From: Demetria terragena DSM 11295
Lineage (GTDB): Bacteria > Actinomycetota > Actinomycetes > Actinomycetales > Dermatophilaceae
Length of the DNA stretch: 64,000 bases
Direction of reading: 5' to 3'
Assembly (NCBI RefSeq): GCF_000376825.1
Contig: NZ_AQXW01000002.1
Coordinates: forward strand, 1-64,000
Shown here in pieces: positions 43,937 through 53,751 of this stretch (positions are counted from its first letter, which is position 1; every line of letters starts with the position of its first letter). The position numbers and the translations under genes were made by a program. The notes beneath the pieces are model-generated. The model made no database searches. It was given only the letters and a program-made list of their open reading frames with translations, and was not told the origin of the DNA.

Positions 43937-45351
43937 GATGTTGCCTCCTGCAGGGCGGGTTCGTCTGTTCGACGGTGTGCGCCGACGCTCATGGGATGGG
44001 CTAGCGCGGAGCGCGCAAGGAGCCACGCGACGTAGGCGTCATCCTGATCAACCGCTGCAGCGAGGCGAGCAACAGCACTGCTGAGACCGTCTCGGTCGCG
44101 AAGCACGCCGCACGTCTTCCCCAGGATCGAACGCACTTCGGCGCGGTCCATGGCGGCCGTTCCGTGGGCCGTCATCTGGGCGGGGTCGGCTGCTGGAAGG
44201 TCGATGCCTTGGGAGCGCTCGCCGGAACGGATCGAGCGGCCCGCCGCACGTCCCGTGACAACCGCCTCCAGCAAGGAGTTGGACGCGAGCCGGTTCGCGC
44301 CGTGGAGACCGGTACGGCCAACCTCGCCGACGGCGTACAGGCCGGGGACTGTCGACCGCGCTGACTCATCGACGGTCACTCCACCCATGGCGTAGTGGGC
44401 CGCGGGGCGGATCGGTAGTGGTTGGTGTAAAGACAACCCGTGGGACGCGAGAAGCGCTGTGACAGCGGGGAACCGGCTTTCGACTTCGGGAATCTGAGTT
44501 GCATCTAGGTGCACCTGTCGGCCCCGTTCCAACTGATCCCAGACGGCGGCTGCGACGACATCACGCGGCTGGAGTTCGTCGACGAAACGTTTGCCGTCAG
44601 ACCGCAGCAATGCACCGGCACCGCGCAGGGCCTCGGTGAGGAGAGGTGCTGGGTCGGCGCCGACGTCCAGGGCCGTCGGGTGGAACTGCACCAGGTGCAG
44701 GTCATCGATCCGTGCCCCGACGCGAGCCGCGAGCGCAATTCCGGACCCCACCGCGCCAAGAGGGTTGGTGGTGTGAGGGTAGAGGGCGCCAAGTCCGCCC
44801 GTTGCCAGGACCACGGAGTCCGTCTCGAGCAGAACGCTGCCGCAGGCGCCTTCGATGGTCACCCCGCAGATATGTCCATCGCGAAGGTGGAGGCGCGTCG
44901 CCTTGTCATGCGGGTGGACCTCGATCCGAGGGTGGTCCGCGACATGGCGCGCGACAGCCAGGGTGATGGCCTCGCCCGTGCGATCGCCGGCGTGCGCGAT
45001 GCGGTGGTGGCCGTGGCCGCCTTCCAGGGCAAGGTCATAGGCGCCGCTTGGCCGTCGATCGAAGACGACTCCGAGCGCGGCGAGTGAAGCGACGACCTCG
45101 GGCGCCGCTGCGGTGATCCGAGCGATGGCGGTGGGGTCGCCGTACTCCGCACCGGCGCGCCACGTGTCGCGGGCGTGATGGGCCGGGGAGTCCTCCTCGC
45201 TGAGTGCCGCAGCGATTCCGCCTTGAGCCCATTTGCTCGCGGTGCCGTCCGTGAGGTCGCCGGCCGTGACCAGGACGCAGTCGCGCTCGGCGGCGATGTC
45301 CAAGGCAGCGGTCAACCCCGCAAGGCCGGAGCCGATCACGACCGGGCGCAT
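43933..45351 (-). CDS. nadB: L-aspartate oxidase NadB
   Basis: The 472-residue flavoprotein begins PVVIGSGLAGLTAAL (FAD dinucleotide fold), with SKWAQGGIAAAL, GHGHHRIAHAGDRTG, ATGGLGALYPHTTNP, QFHPTAL and the helical C-terminal domain. It makes iminoaspartate from aspartate. The ATG at 45351 shares a base with the nadA stop (TGATG). It sits between nadA and nadC. Confidence 0.95.
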   Translation of the reverse strand: MRPVVIGSGLAGLTAALDIAAERDCVLVTAGDLTDGTASKWAQGGIAAALSEEDSPAHHARDTWRAGAEYGDPTAIARITAAAPEVVASLAALGVVFDRRPSGAYDLALEGGHGHHRIAHAGDRTGEAITLAVARHVADHPRIEVHPHDKATRLHLRDGHICGVTIEGACGSVLLETDSVVLATGGLGALYPHTTNPLGAVGSGIALAARVGARIDDLHLVQFHPTALDVGADPAPLLTEALRGAGALLRSDGKRFVDELQPRDVVAAAVWDQLERGRQVHLDATQIPEVESRFPAVTALLASHGLSLHQPLPIRPAAHYAMGGVTVDESARSTVPGLYAVGEVGRTGLHGANRLASNSLLEAVVTGRAAGRSIRSGERSQGIDLPAADPAQMTAHGTAAMDRAEVRSILGKTCGVLRDRDGLSSAVARLAAAVDQDDAYVAWLLARSALAHPMSVGAHRRTDEPALQEATS

Positions 45352-46328
45352 CAGGAGACCTCGAGCATGCGCTCGATGCTGCGGCGTGCGGCGTCGGAGG
45401 TTGCCGGGTCGAGGGTCACCTCGTGCTGTCCGTGTTCGAGCGCGGCCCGAATGCTCTGCAGAGTGTTGCGTTTCATGTGGGGGCACAGATTGCACGGGCG
45501 AACGAAGTCCACATCGGGATGCGCCGCGGCGACGTTGTCACTCATCGAACACTCCGTGATCAGGGCGACGCGCGCTGGTTTCTCGCGCTCGACGTAGTCC
45601 TGCATCTGGGCAGTCGAGCCGGCATAGTCGGCTTCGGCCACGACGTTTGGGGGGCACTCGGGGTGAGCGAGGATGGTGACACCCGGGTGACCCTGCCGGA
45701 TCTGAATAATGTCGAGCGGTGTGAAGCGCTCGTGCACCTCACATGCGCCAGGGTGAGTGATGACCCGAACTCCGGTCTGCGCAGCGATGTTTCGTGCGAG
45801 GTACTGATCGGGAATCATGATGACCTCAGGCACGCCGAGCGCCTCGATCACCTTCAGTGCGTTTCCACTGGTGCAGCAGATGTCGGACTCAGCCTTGATG
45901 GCGGCACTGGTGTTGACGTACGTCACCACGGGTGCGCCAGGGTGCGCCGCGCGAAGATCGCGGACCTGCTGCGGCGTGATCGACTCGGCGAGGGAACAAC
46001 CTGACCGCAGATCAGGAAGGAGCACTCGTTTGCCTGGGTTGAGCAGTTTGGCGGTCTCGGCCATGAAGCGCACCCCGGCGAGGACGATGGTGCCCGCCTC
46101 GACCGTTTGAGCCTCCCGGGCGAGGGCGAGCGAGTCGCCCATGATGTCGGCCACGCCGTGGAAGATCTCCGGAGTCATGTAGTTGTGGGCCAGGATCACC
46201 GCGTCGTGCTCGCGCTTGAGCGCGTGAATCGCATCGATGTCATCGGCAAAGGTGGCCCACTCCACCTCAGGAATGACGTGCCGGACGGCGGCGTAGGCCA
46301 GATCGCTAGGCCGAGTGGTGGTCGTCAT
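45351..46328 (-). CDS. nadA: Quinolinate synthase NadA
   Basis: The 325-residue protein has ILAHNYMTPEI, GVRFMAETAKLLNPGKRVLLPD, the Cys in RSGCSLAES, ITHPGACEVHERF, AHPECPPNVV and RPCNLCPHMKR, supplying the ligands of the catalytic 4Fe-4S cluster. It condenses iminoaspartate with dihydroxyacetone phosphate. The ATG at 46328 is preferred because AAAGGATGG lies at proper distance; ATG 46337 overlaps that site. Confidence 0.95.
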   Translation of the reverse strand: MTTTTRPSDLAYAAVRHVIPEVEWATFADDIDAIHALKREHDAVILAHNYMTPEIFHGVADIMGDSLALAREAQTVEAGTIVLAGVRFMAETAKLLNPGKRVLLPDLRSGCSLAESITPQQVRDLRAAHPGAPVVTYVNTSAAIKAESDICCTSGNALKVIEALGVPEVIMIPDQYLARNIAAQTGVRVITHPGACEVHERFTPLDIIQIRQGHPGVTILAHPECPPNVVAEADYAGSTAQMQDYVEREKPARVALITECSMSDNVAAAHPDVDFVRPCNLCPHMKRNTLQSIRAALEHGQHEVTLDPATSDAARRSIERMLEVS

Positions 46329-46343
46329 CGTGACCATCCTTTC

Positions 46344-46376
46344 TGCTCAAATTGAGCAAATGCTAACACTGAGCAT
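46344..46376. promoter_or_regulatory. Two tandem operator-like sites before nadA, probably NrtR
   Basis: On the minus strand two related 15-mers lie 17 bases apart: TGCTCAATTTGAGCA (46358-46344) and TGCTCAGTGTTAGCA (46375-46361). The first is a perfect dyad around one base. TAGCAT in the second could be a -10 box. The nrtR gene next door makes its product the likely binder. Confidence 0.6.
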
Positions 46377-46392
46377 AACCCATACCCAGGGT

Positions 46393-46454
46393 CTAACTGC
46401 GTTAGGTGCCCTTGACTCGAAAATTTCCCGGTCAAGGGCACCTAACGCAGTTAG
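46393..46454. repeat. Perfect 24-bp inverted repeat between nrtR and nadA
   Basis: Arms 46393-46416 and 46431-46454 are exact reverse complements, separated by 14 bases. Each arm itself contains the palindrome CTAAC-TGC-GTTAG. The element starts 5 bases after the nrtR stop. It could be a terminator without a T-run, an operator pair, or a dispersed mobile palindrome. Confidence 0.9.
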
Positions 46455-46459
46455 GGCGG

Positions 46460-47347
46460 CTAGCGGGCGCGGGGGATCGGCAGTTTGGTGCCGACTTGCT
46501 GGCGCTCGGCAAAAATCTCTCGGCGATAGCGGTAGAGCCGGGCTGGTCGTCCGCCGGTGGCATGGGTGCTCTCGCCAGTGGGCTCCACGAGTTGGTGCTG
46601 GTGCTCCACGAGTCGGCGGAAGTTCTGTTTGTGGACTTCTTGTCCGGCGAGGGCCTCGGCAACGTCCTGCAATTGCCCGAGTGTGAACGATTCCGGCATG
46701 AGTTCGAAGACCACCGGACGGTATTGCAACATCGCTCTGAGTCGGGATAGCCCGGTGGCGACAATACGCCGATGGTCGTGCAACATCGAGGTGCCCAGTT
46801 CAGGCGAAATCGGTTGGTGCTGTGGAGATTCCGCGACCAGACCTGCTTCCCACAGCAACTCATAGCGTTGGAGTGCAAGGTCTGGTTGCCAACGATGAAC
46901 GCCGAGACCGAACAGGTGGTCACGGCGCTCACGGCGCTCCGTGGATCCAGGCCCGCGCCCGATCCACGGGTCGAGGCGTTCACTCAACTCACTCCACGCC
47001 GGCACGCCTGGCCGTCGGTCCTCCCACGGCAGAGCTTCGTATGCCGCCAACCAGCCAGCCGGGTCGGTCGCGGCGCGGGTGAGCCCCAGGTACGAAATCG
47101 ACACAACGCGGTCTTCGCCGTCGCCGCGCCCCAGGTCGGCGAAGGTGTAGAGCTGCTGGATGAAGCCGAGACTGTGGCCCGTCTGCTCCGCGACAAATGA
47201 GCGCACTCCGGTCTGGAGGGAGCGTTCGGTGGGCGCGAGCGGGCCTGCAGGAAGTTGCCGCGGGGTACTGGACGCCAGGACGGCAGGCACCCCGTCATCG
47301 ACGGTGATCACCACTGCGACAAGCTCAGTCTCGCCTGTGAGGGTCAT
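46460..47347 (-). CDS. nrtR: NrtR-type Nudix-related transcriptional regulator
   Basis: The 295-residue protein has an N-terminal Nudix-like domain with a degenerate Nudix box (SLQTGVRSFVAEQTG) and a C-terminal winged helix, ESFTLGQLQDVAEALAGQEVHKQNFRRLVEH, then the hallmark GGRPARLYRYRRE. NrtR proteins sense ADP-ribose or related nucleotides and repress NAD-synthesis genes. It lies next to nadA on the same strand and overlaps DUF3097 by ATGA. Confidence 0.85.
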   Translation of the reverse strand: MTLTGETELVAVVITVDDGVPAVLASSTPRQLPAGPLAPTERSLQTGVRSFVAEQTGHSLGFIQQLYTFADLGRGDGEDRVVSISYLGLTRAATDPAGWLAAYEALPWEDRRPGVPAWSELSERLDPWIGRGPGSTERRERRDHLFGLGVHRWQPDLALQRYELLWEAGLVAESPQHQPISPELGTSMLHDHRRIVATGLSRLRAMLQYRPVVFELMPESFTLGQLQDVAEALAGQEVHKQNFRRLVEHQHQLVEPTGESTHATGGRPARLYRYRREIFAERQQVGTKLPIPRAR

Positions 47348-48216
47348 GTTGGCGCCGTGACGAAGTCGATGAGTTCCTCCACTCGGCCGAGCAACTCTGG
47401 CTCGAGGTCGGCGTAGGTCCGAACGGTCGACAGGATGCGCTTCCATCCGTGCGCGACGTCGGCCTGGCGGGCATGCGGCCACCCGAGCTCGGCCAAGATG
47501 CCGTGCTTCCAGGAGGTTCCGCGGGGGATGACCGGCCATTGGGTCCATCCGAGGCGTTCGGGGCGTACCGATTGCCAGACGTCGACGTAGGGATGCCCCA
47601 CGATGAGGACATGCTCACTTCGCGCAGCGCGGCGGGCTTCCTCCACGATCCGCGTCTCCTTGGTCCCGGGGACCAGATGGTCGACCAGGATGCCGAGTCG
47701 ACGGCCGGGCTCGGGATGGAAATCGCGGATGACCGCCGAGAGGTCATCGACACCGTCCAACATCTCGACTACGACGCCTTCGACGCGAAGATCCTCACCC
47801 CAGACCTTCTCGACAAGTTCGGCGTCGTGGCGCCCCTCGACCAGGATGCGCGAGCCCAAGGCGACTCGGGCCGGTGCGTTGGCGACGGCGACCGAGCCCG
47901 ACGCCGTGCGCGAGGAGGCCTGCCGCTGCTCGGCGAGAGCGGCCTTGGCTGCGGCGGTCGGCGCGGTGAGCTCGACCGGCTTGCCCTCGAGCAAGAAGCC
48001 CGTGCCGAGGGGGAAGGCCTTGGTCTTGCCGCGCCGGTCCTCGAGGTGGACCACGTGCATACCGCCAGCCTTCTCCACACTGACGACCGCGCCACACCAT
48101 CCGGTCTGCACTTCTTCGACGACCAGGTCGATGGTGGCCTCGACGGGTCGGGAACGGCCGCGCTTGGGCGCGCGCCAATCAGTTGACAGGACATCCTGCC
48201 CGTAGCGGTCGGTCAC
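47344..48216 (-). CDS. DUF3097 family protein
   Basis: The 290-residue protein begins TDRYGQDVLSTDWR, with TGWCGAVVSVEKAGGMHVVHLEDRRG, ILVEGRHDAELVEKVWGEDLR, LGILVDHLVPGTKE and HVLIVGHPYVDVWQ. The middle recalls a Toprim-like fold (acidic ILVEGRHDAE and DHLVPG). The family is restricted to actinobacteria and uncharacterised. The GTG at 48216 matches the usual N-terminus. It overlaps nrtR by 4 bases. Confidence 0.8.
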   Translation of the reverse strand: MTDRYGQDVLSTDWRAPKRGRSRPVEATIDLVVEEVQTGWCGAVVSVEKAGGMHVVHLEDRRGKTKAFPLGTGFLLEGKPVELTAPTAAAKAALAEQRQASSRTASGSVAVANAPARVALGSRILVEGRHDAELVEKVWGEDLRVEGVVVEMLDGVDDLSAVIRDFHPEPGRRLGILVDHLVPGTKETRIVEEARRAARSEHVLIVGHPYVDVWQSVRPERLGWTQWPVIPRGTSWKHGILAELGWPHARQADVAHGWKRILSTVRTYADLEPELLGRVEELIDFVTAPT

Positions 48217-48380
48217 GATCGCCAGGGTAGGCAATGTCAGCCGTTCTGGCGGTGCGCAACGCGCTAGGGGACACGCGCGCTCATTTTTGACCGAATCCAT
48301 AGAGCCGCCAGACCCACACCATGCCTTTGCGTTGCTACCTTCGCGGCCACCACCAATCCACGAAGGCCAGGAGAGTTGCC

Positions 48381-49589
48381 ATGAACCACCGTTCACGTCG
48401 AACTGCTGCGGCAGCATTCGCCGTTGCCGCCGCGGGCACGATGGCGCCGTTTGCGAGTGCCGCCGATGCCGCGCCGACCAGTGATGCGAAGCACGTATAC
48501 GTCGTCGAGGTCGCCGGGGCTAGCCGTGCCGCCGTGTCCACTCGTTCGGCAGAGCGCGCTGAAGCGGTGCGGTCCACCTTCGAAGTGACCCCGCGACGGA
48601 CCTTCCGGTCGGCGATGTCCGGGTTTAGTGCCTCCATGACTCCGCAGCAGGCGGCGGCGTTAGAGCAGCGAAGCGACGTGGTTCGGGTGGTGCGCAGCGA
48701 CTTCCGCGCGAACGTCATTGGGACCCCGCCCAAGCGGGACAGCCAACGGAAGGCGGCTGCGGGCGCGACCTGGGGCCTGGACCGGATCGACCAGCGACAA
48801 CTCCCCTTGAACTCCGCCTACTCCACGACCAGCAAGGGCGCTGGGGTGACCGCCTATGTCATCGACACCGGCGTCAACGCCGCGCACCCGGACTTCGGCG
48901 GTCGCGCCACGCAGAAGGTCAACTTCGCAGGGGATGGCCTCAACAAGGATTGCAACGGACATGGCACCCACGTCGGTGGCACAGTCGGTTCGACGACGTA
49001 CGGCGTTGCGAAGGCAGCGAAGATCGTGGGCGTGAAGGCGTTCACCTGCGCCGGCGACACGTCGCTGGAGATCTTGCTCAGCAGTTTGGACTGGGTGACC
49101 GAGAATGCCCAGAAGCCCGCGGTGGTCAACACTTCCTGGCAGTTCGAAGACCCCGACGGTGTGCTGAAGGCGGCCACCGAGCGGATGAACGCCGCCGGCA
49201 TCACCCACGCGACCGCGTCGGGAAACTCCGGCGGAGACAACTGCAGCACAGCTCCGCGACACAGCGAGCTGCCGATTGTCGTGGGGAACTCCACGAAGAC
49301 CGACGACCGCAACGCGTTCTCCAGCACCGGAGCCTGCGTCGATGTGTACGCGCCGGGCACCGACATCACCAGCCTGGACTATGACGGTGCCGGTACCGCG
49401 CCCAGGACCGGTACCTCGATGGCATCGCCGCACGTGGCAGGGGTGGCGGCGCTTTACTTGGAGAAAAACCCGAACGCGACTCCAGCGCAGGTCAAGCAGT
49501 GGATCGAAGACACTGCCACCCCTGACGTAGTCAACGGCGGAGGCACCGGAGGCACCGTCAACCGGCTGTTGTTCACCGGCGGGCTCTAG
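48381..49589 (+). CDS. Secreted subtilisin-family serine protease (S8, proteinase K-like)
   Basis: The 402-residue precursor has a signal peptide ending near ASA-ADA, an inhibitor I9-type propeptide (about residues 30-115) and the S8 domain with catalytic Asp162 (VIDTGV), His194 (NGHGTHVGG) and Ser346 (GTSMASPHVAG); ASGNSGGDNC carries the oxyanion Asn. It lacks extra C-terminal domains. AGGAGAG precedes the ATG. It is a single-gene unit with a strong terminator. Confidence 0.93.
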   Translation: MNHRSRRTAAAAFAVAAAGTMAPFASAADAAPTSDAKHVYVVEVAGASRAAVSTRSAERAEAVRSTFEVTPRRTFRSAMSGFSASMTPQQAAALEQRSDVVRVVRSDFRANVIGTPPKRDSQRKAAAGATWGLDRIDQRQLPLNSAYSTTSKGAGVTAYVIDTGVNAAHPDFGGRATQKVNFAGDGLNKDCNGHGTHVGGTVGSTTYGVAKAAKIVGVKAFTCAGDTSLEILLSSLDWVTENAQKPAVVNTSWQFEDPDGVLKAATERMNAAGITHATASGNSGGDNCSTAPRHSELPIVVGNSTKTDDRNAFSSTGACVDVYAPGTDITSLDYDGAGTAPRTGTSMASPHVAGVAALYLEKNPNATPAQVKQWIEDTATPDVVNGGGTGGTVNRLLFTGGL

Positions 49590-49605
49590 TTCGACCTGAA
49601 CTCGC

Positions 49606-49649
49606 ACGTGCGGCGGCCGCCCTCGGCAACGGGGGCGGCCGCCGCACGT
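49606..49649 (+). terminator. Strong GC-rich hairpin terminator
   Basis: A perfect 17-bp stem (49606-49622 with 49633-49649) with a 10-base loop is followed by TTTT overlapping its end. It isolates the protease from the heat-shock operon. Confidence 0.9.
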
Positions 49650-49677
49650 TTTCGCCGCACCCGGGAGCGTCGGTAGA

Positions 49678-49704
49678 CTGGCACTCAGGCCTGACGAGTG
49701 CCAA
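49678..49704. promoter_or_regulatory. CIRCE element (HrcA operator)
   Basis: CTGGCACTC, a 9-base spacer and GAGTGCCAA fit the CIRCE consensus TTAGCACTC-N9-GAGTGCTAA with changes at four outer positions. It lies 55 bases before hrcA, so HrcA probably represses its own operon. Confidence 0.88.
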
Positions 49705-49758
49705 ACGAGTGCCAAGTGACAACCAAGGTTGGGTCGTGCTGACGAAGGGTGGTGACTG

Positions 49759-50784
49759 ATGTCCGACGAGCGGAGGCTGCATGTCCTGCGCGCCATCGTG
49801 CAGGACTACGTCGCAACGTCTGAGCCGGTGGGGTCCAAGGCGCTCCTGGAGCGCCACCAACTCGGGGTGTCCGCGGCGACCGTTCGCAATGACATGGCCG
49901 CCCTCGAGGAGGACGGATATATCGCGGCGCCGCATACGTCCGCCGGTCGTATTCCGACGGACGCCGGCTACCGCTTGTTTGTCGATGAGATCAGCCGCAT
50001 CAAACCGCTCAGCCGTAGCGAAAGAGTCGCCATTCAGCGGTTCTTGGACGCCTCAGTCGACTTAGATGATGTCGTCGACCGTACGGCCCAGTTGCTCGCA
50101 TCGCTGACCAACCAGGTCGCTGTGATGCAGTACCCATCGCTCACCCGATCCACGGTGCGCCACGTCGAACTGGTGGCCTTGTCGGCGGACCGTCTGATGG
50201 TGGTGCTCATCCTGTCCAACGGCCGCATTGAGCAGCGCGTCATCGACGTAAGCCGGGACCACACGACCGATGACGGTCAAACGGTGATGGGCGACCTGCG
50301 CGCGCGAATCAATGCGCTCGCCAACGGTCAGACCCTTGTCGAGGCCGCAGCCAAACTCGTGCCTGTTCCTGAAGCGCTGGCCCCCGATGACCGCTCGACC
50401 GGGCAAGCCGTCGTCGCCTCGCTGACCGACATGCTCAAGGAGCAACGCGAGGAACGAGTAGTGCTGGCCGGCACGGCCAATCTGGCGCGGACTGACCACG
50501 ACACCGCAAACCTCGGCCCAGTGCTTGATGCACTGGAGCAACACGTCGTCCTGCTTCGGTTGCTCGAATCACTCAATGTCGACCGTGACGACCACATCGC
50601 GGTCCGGATTGGTGCCGAGAATAGCCACGAAGGACTTCATCACTCATCCGTCGTCACCACGACCTACGGAGCCGGCGGCGTCGCCGGACTCGGAGTGCTC
50701 GGACCGACCCGGATGGACTACCCCTCAACCATGGCTGCGGTACGTGCCGTTGCCCGATATGTTTCGGAGATCCTCGACCAGTGA
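49759..50784 (+). CDS. hrcA: Heat-inducible transcription repressor HrcA
   Basis: The 341-residue protein has an N-terminal winged helix ([21 protein letters not shown]), the motif [18 protein letters not shown], and a GAF-like dimer domain ending [20 protein letters not shown]. HrcA binds CIRCE sites to repress chaperone genes at normal temperature. It overlaps dnaJ by GTGA (50781-50784). Confidence 0.95.
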   Translation: MSDERRLHVLRAIVQDYVATSEPVGSKALLERHQLGVSAATVRNDMAALEEDGYIAAPHTSAGRIPTDAGYRLFVDEISRIKPLSRSERVAIQRFLDASVDLDDVVDRTAQLLASLTNQVAVMQYPSLTRSTVRHVELVALSADRLMVVLILSNGRIEQRVIDVSRDHTTDDGQTVMGDLRARINALANGQTLVEAAAKLVPVPEALAPDDRSTGQAVVASLTDMLKEQREERVVLAGTANLARTDHDTANLGPVLDALEQHVVLLRLLESLNVDRDDHIAVRIGAENSHEGLHHSSVVTTTYGAGGVAGLGVLGPTRMDYPSTMAAVRAVARYVSEILDQ

Positions 50785-51908
50785 ACGACTACTACGCGAC
50801 GATCGGCGTCTCCCGTGAGGCAAGCGCGGAGGAGATCAAGCGGGCCTACCGAAAGCAGGCGCGCAAGCTTCACCCAGATGTCAACCCCAGCGAAGAAGCC
50901 GCCGAACAGTTCAAGGCGCTGTCGCAGGCCTATGAAGTGCTGTCCGACCCGCAGAAGCGCCAGCAGTACGACATGGGCGTGGACCCGTTCGGCGCCCGCG
51001 GTGGCGCTGGTCAGGGTCAGGGTTTCTCCTTCACCGACATCATGGACGCCTTCTTCGGCGGCGGCTCACCGACCGGCGGGCGCGGTCCGCGCAGCCGGGA
51101 GCAGCGTGGCCAAGATGCCCTGGTCCCGCTGGAGATCGACCTGCGGGACGCAGTCTTTGGCGGCGAGTCCGACCTGACCTTCGATACCGCAGTGACCTGT
51201 CAAGTCTGTTCCGGTGAGGGCTCCCGTCCGGGCACGGGCAAGCGCACCTGTGGTGTCTGCAATGGCGTGGGCCAGGTGCAAGAGATTCAAAACTCCTTCC
51301 TGGGCCAGGTACGCACGACGCGGCCCTGCGGATCATGCCGTGGATTCGGCGAAGTCATCACCGACCCGTGCTTCGACTGCTCGGGTGAGGGGCGCGTACG
51401 CGACCGCCGCACGATCTCGTTGAAGGTTCCGGCAGGAGTGGACACCGGCACCCGTATCCAGCTGGGCGGCGAGGGCGAGGCTGGCCCTGGTGGTGGCCCG
51501 AGCGGCGACCTTTATGTCGAGATCCACGTTCGCAAGCACTCGGTCTTCCAGCGCCAGGCTGATGACCTGCATTGCTCGGTCGAGGTACCCATGACTGCGG
51601 CGGCGCTCGGTACCACGCTTACTCTTGACACCTTTGACGGCGAGCGCGAACTAGAGATCAAGGCGGGCACCCAGCCCGGTGAGGTGCTGACCCTGCGCGG
51701 GCAGGGCGTGACACATCTGCGCTCCTCCGCGCGCGGTGACCTGCATGTTCACGCCAATGTGCGGACGCCGACCAAGGTCGACCATCAACAGGAAGAGTTG
51801 CTGCGCCAATTGGCCAAGGAGCGCGGTGAAGAAACTCCCGACGGGCGCCTCCAACCTGTGAACCAGGGCATCTTCGGGCGTCTGCGGGACGCTTTCGCCG
51901 GACGGTAA
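50781..51908 (+). CDS. dnaJ: Chaperone DnaJ
   Basis: The 375-residue protein has a J domain with KLHPDVNP (HPD), a Gly/Phe-rich segment, a zinc domain with four CxxC motifs ([32 protein letters not shown]) and the substrate-binding C-terminal domain. It is the hrcA-linked DnaJ2 type, partner of DnaK. GTG start. Confidence 0.96.
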   Translation: MNDYYATIGVSREASAEEIKRAYRKQARKLHPDVNPSEEAAEQFKALSQAYEVLSDPQKRQQYDMGVDPFGARGGAGQGQGFSFTDIMDAFFGGGSPTGGRGPRSREQRGQDALVPLEIDLRDAVFGGESDLTFDTAVTCQVCSGEGSRPGTGKRTCGVCNGVGQVQEIQNSFLGQVRTTRPCGSCRGFGEVITDPCFDCSGEGRVRDRRTISLKVPAGVDTGTRIQLGGEGEAGPGGGPSGDLYVEIHVRKHSVFQRQADDLHCSVEVPMTAAALGTTLTLDTFDGERELEIKAGTQPGEVLTLRGQGVTHLRSSARGDLHVHANVRTPTKVDHQQEELLRQLAKERGEETPDGRLQPVNQGIFGRLRDAFAGR

Positions 51909-51913
51909 CCGGT

Positions 51914-52654
51914 GTGACCGCGCCGCTTTTTCACACTGCACCGGACGCGCTCGCAGGGCTCGCGGTCGGCGCCCGGGTTCTGCTGGACGGTCCGGAAGGG
52001 CGACATGCCGCGGCGGTACGCCGCCTCACGGTCGGTGAACCCGCACTCTTGGCCGACGGGTCAGGACGCCTCGCGCACTGCACCGCGACCGAGGTGACCA
52101 AGGCGGAGGTCACCTTCGTGGTCGACGCGCTCACTCAACACCCAGTCGAACAGCCGCGCTTCGTCCTGGTGCAGGCTCTGGCCAAGGACGGACGGGACCT
52201 TCAGGCCATCGAATCGGCCACCGAGCTGGGCGTCGATGTGGTGGTGCCCTGGCAGGCGCAGCGATCCATCGTGCAGTGGCGCGAAGAGCGCGCCACCAAG
52301 GCGCACGCCAAGTGGGAGGGCACGGTTCGCGCCGCCGCAAAACAGTCCCGGCGGGCTCGAGTTCCGCAGGTCGCCGAATTGACCCGACGCACGGAACTAC
52401 TGGCACGCGTCGCCGAGTCCGCGCTCACCCTGATCCTTCACGAGGACGCCGACACTTCCCTGGCGGGCATTGAACTCCCCGCCACGGGCGACGTGGTGGT
52501 CATCGTGGGGCCGGAGGGCGGGATCTCGCCCGAGGAGGTGGCGGACTTGCAGGCGGCAGGGGGCCATTGCGTGGGGCTCGGGCCGAACGTGCTGCGGGCC
52601 TCTACCGCTGGCCCGGCAGCGCTCGCCGTCCTCGCGTCGCGATCCCGTTGGTAA
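51914..52654 (+). CDS. rsmE: 16S rRNA (uracil-1498-N3)-methyltransferase RsmE
   Basis: The 246-residue protein has the RsmE knotted methyltransferase domain: VQALAKDGRDLQAIESATELGVDVVVPWQAQRSIVQW in pieces, then IVGPEGGISPEEV and LGPNVLRASTAGPAAL. It methylates U1498 of 16S rRNA. It follows dnaJ by 5 bases. Confidence 0.95.
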   Translation: MTAPLFHTAPDALAGLAVGARVLLDGPEGRHAAAVRRLTVGEPALLADGSGRLAHCTATEVTKAEVTFVVDALTQHPVEQPRFVLVQALAKDGRDLQAIESATELGVDVVVPWQAQRSIVQWREERATKAHAKWEGTVRAAAKQSRRARVPQVAELTRRTELLARVAESALTLILHEDADTSLAGIELPATGDVVVIVGPEGGISPEEVADLQAAGGHCVGLGPNVLRASTAGPAALAVLASRSRW

Positions 52655-52698
52655 ACGCGTTCGCACTGTCGCAGCACCTCCGTACACTGGACGGCGAG

Positions 52699-53751
52699 AT
52701 GACAGACGACTCCCAAGGCGCAAGCGCCACCCACGTTCCTTCTACGCCTGCTGGCGGCGACCGTCGAACCTTCACGATTCCACCTGAAGTGCAGATGGTG
52801 ACCCTGCTAGGCCCCCGCGACGAACTGCTGAGAACCATGGAGAGGGCACTTCCACGCGTTCAATTGCATGTGCGGGGCAATGAGTTCAGCGCCGAAGGCC
52901 CGGCCGCCGACCTCGCCATTCTCGATGATCTGATCGCCGAATTGCTCACCATCATCCAGGCCGGGCACCCACTTAATCGGGATGCGGTCGAGCGCTCGAT
53001 CGGCATGCTTCAGGCCAGCACGCGCGAACGCCCTGCGGACGTCCTGACGACCAACATCATCAGTAGCCGCGGGCGAACCATCCGGCCAAAGACGTTGGGG
53101 CAGAAGCAATACATCGACTCGATTGATGGGCACACCATCGTGTTCGGTATCGGACCAGCCGGCACGGGCAAGACCTACCTCGCGATGGCGAAGGCGGTCG
53201 CCGCATTGCAGGCCAAGCAGGTCAATCGGATCATCCTGACGCGCCCGGCGGTCGAGGCCGGAGAGCGATTGGGATTCCTGCCCGGTTCACTCAACGACAA
53301 GATCGACCCCTATCTGCGCCCGCTGTATGACGCGCTGCACGACATGGTCGACCCCGACTCGATCCCGCGCCTCATGGCCTCCGGCACCGTGGAAGTGGCG
53401 CCGTTGGCGTTTATGCGAGGGCGTTCCCTCAATGATTCCTTTGTCATCCTCGACGAAGCGCAGAACACCTCGCCCGAGCAGATGAAGATGTTCCTCACCC
53501 GGCTCGGGTTCGGCTCGAAGATGGTCGTTACCGGTGATACCACCCAGGTCGATCTGCCGACCGGAACCACCTCAGGACTGCGGATCGTGCAGGACATCCT
53601 GGGCGATGTTGAGGACGTGCACTTCGCCCGGTTGAGCGCCCAGGATGTTGTCCGCCATCGATTGGTGAGCGACATCGTCGAGGCTTATGGGCGATGGGAT
53701 GCACGGGCGACGGGCCGTGCCGCGGGCACCTCGATCAGTGATGCGCCATGA
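52699..53751 (+). CDS. phoH: PhoH-family ATPase
   Basis: The 350-residue protein has a KH-like N-terminal region, Walker A GPAGTGKT at residues 152-159, [16 protein letters not shown], and Walker [23 protein letters not shown]. PhoH-like ATPases with YbeY act in RNA metabolism. The ATG at 52699 is preferred; the frame extends upstream over rsmE without family similarity. It overlaps ybeY by ATGA. Confidence 0.93.
   Translation: MTDDSQGASATHVPSTPAGGDRRTFTIPPEVQMVTLLGPRDELLRTMERALPRVQLHVRGNEFSAEGPAADLAILDDLIAELLTIIQAGHPLNRDAVERSIGMLQASTRERPADVLTTNIISSRGRTIRPKTLGQKQYIDSIDGHTIVFGIGPAGTGKTYLAMAKAVAALQAKQVNRIILTRPAVEAGERLGFLPGSLNDKIDPYLRPLYDALHDMVDPDSIPRLMASGTVEVAPLAFMRGRSLNDSFVILDEAQNTSPEQMKMFLTRLGFGSKMVVTGDTTQVDLPTGTTSGLRIVQDILGDVEDVHFARLSAQDVVRHRLVSDIVEAYGRWDARATGRAAGTSISDAP

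Noticed and set aside
43937-44026. Longer nadC N-terminus
   Set aside because: The GTG at 43936 with AGGAGG and the nadB overlap is the better start; the extension is inside nadB and unlike the family.
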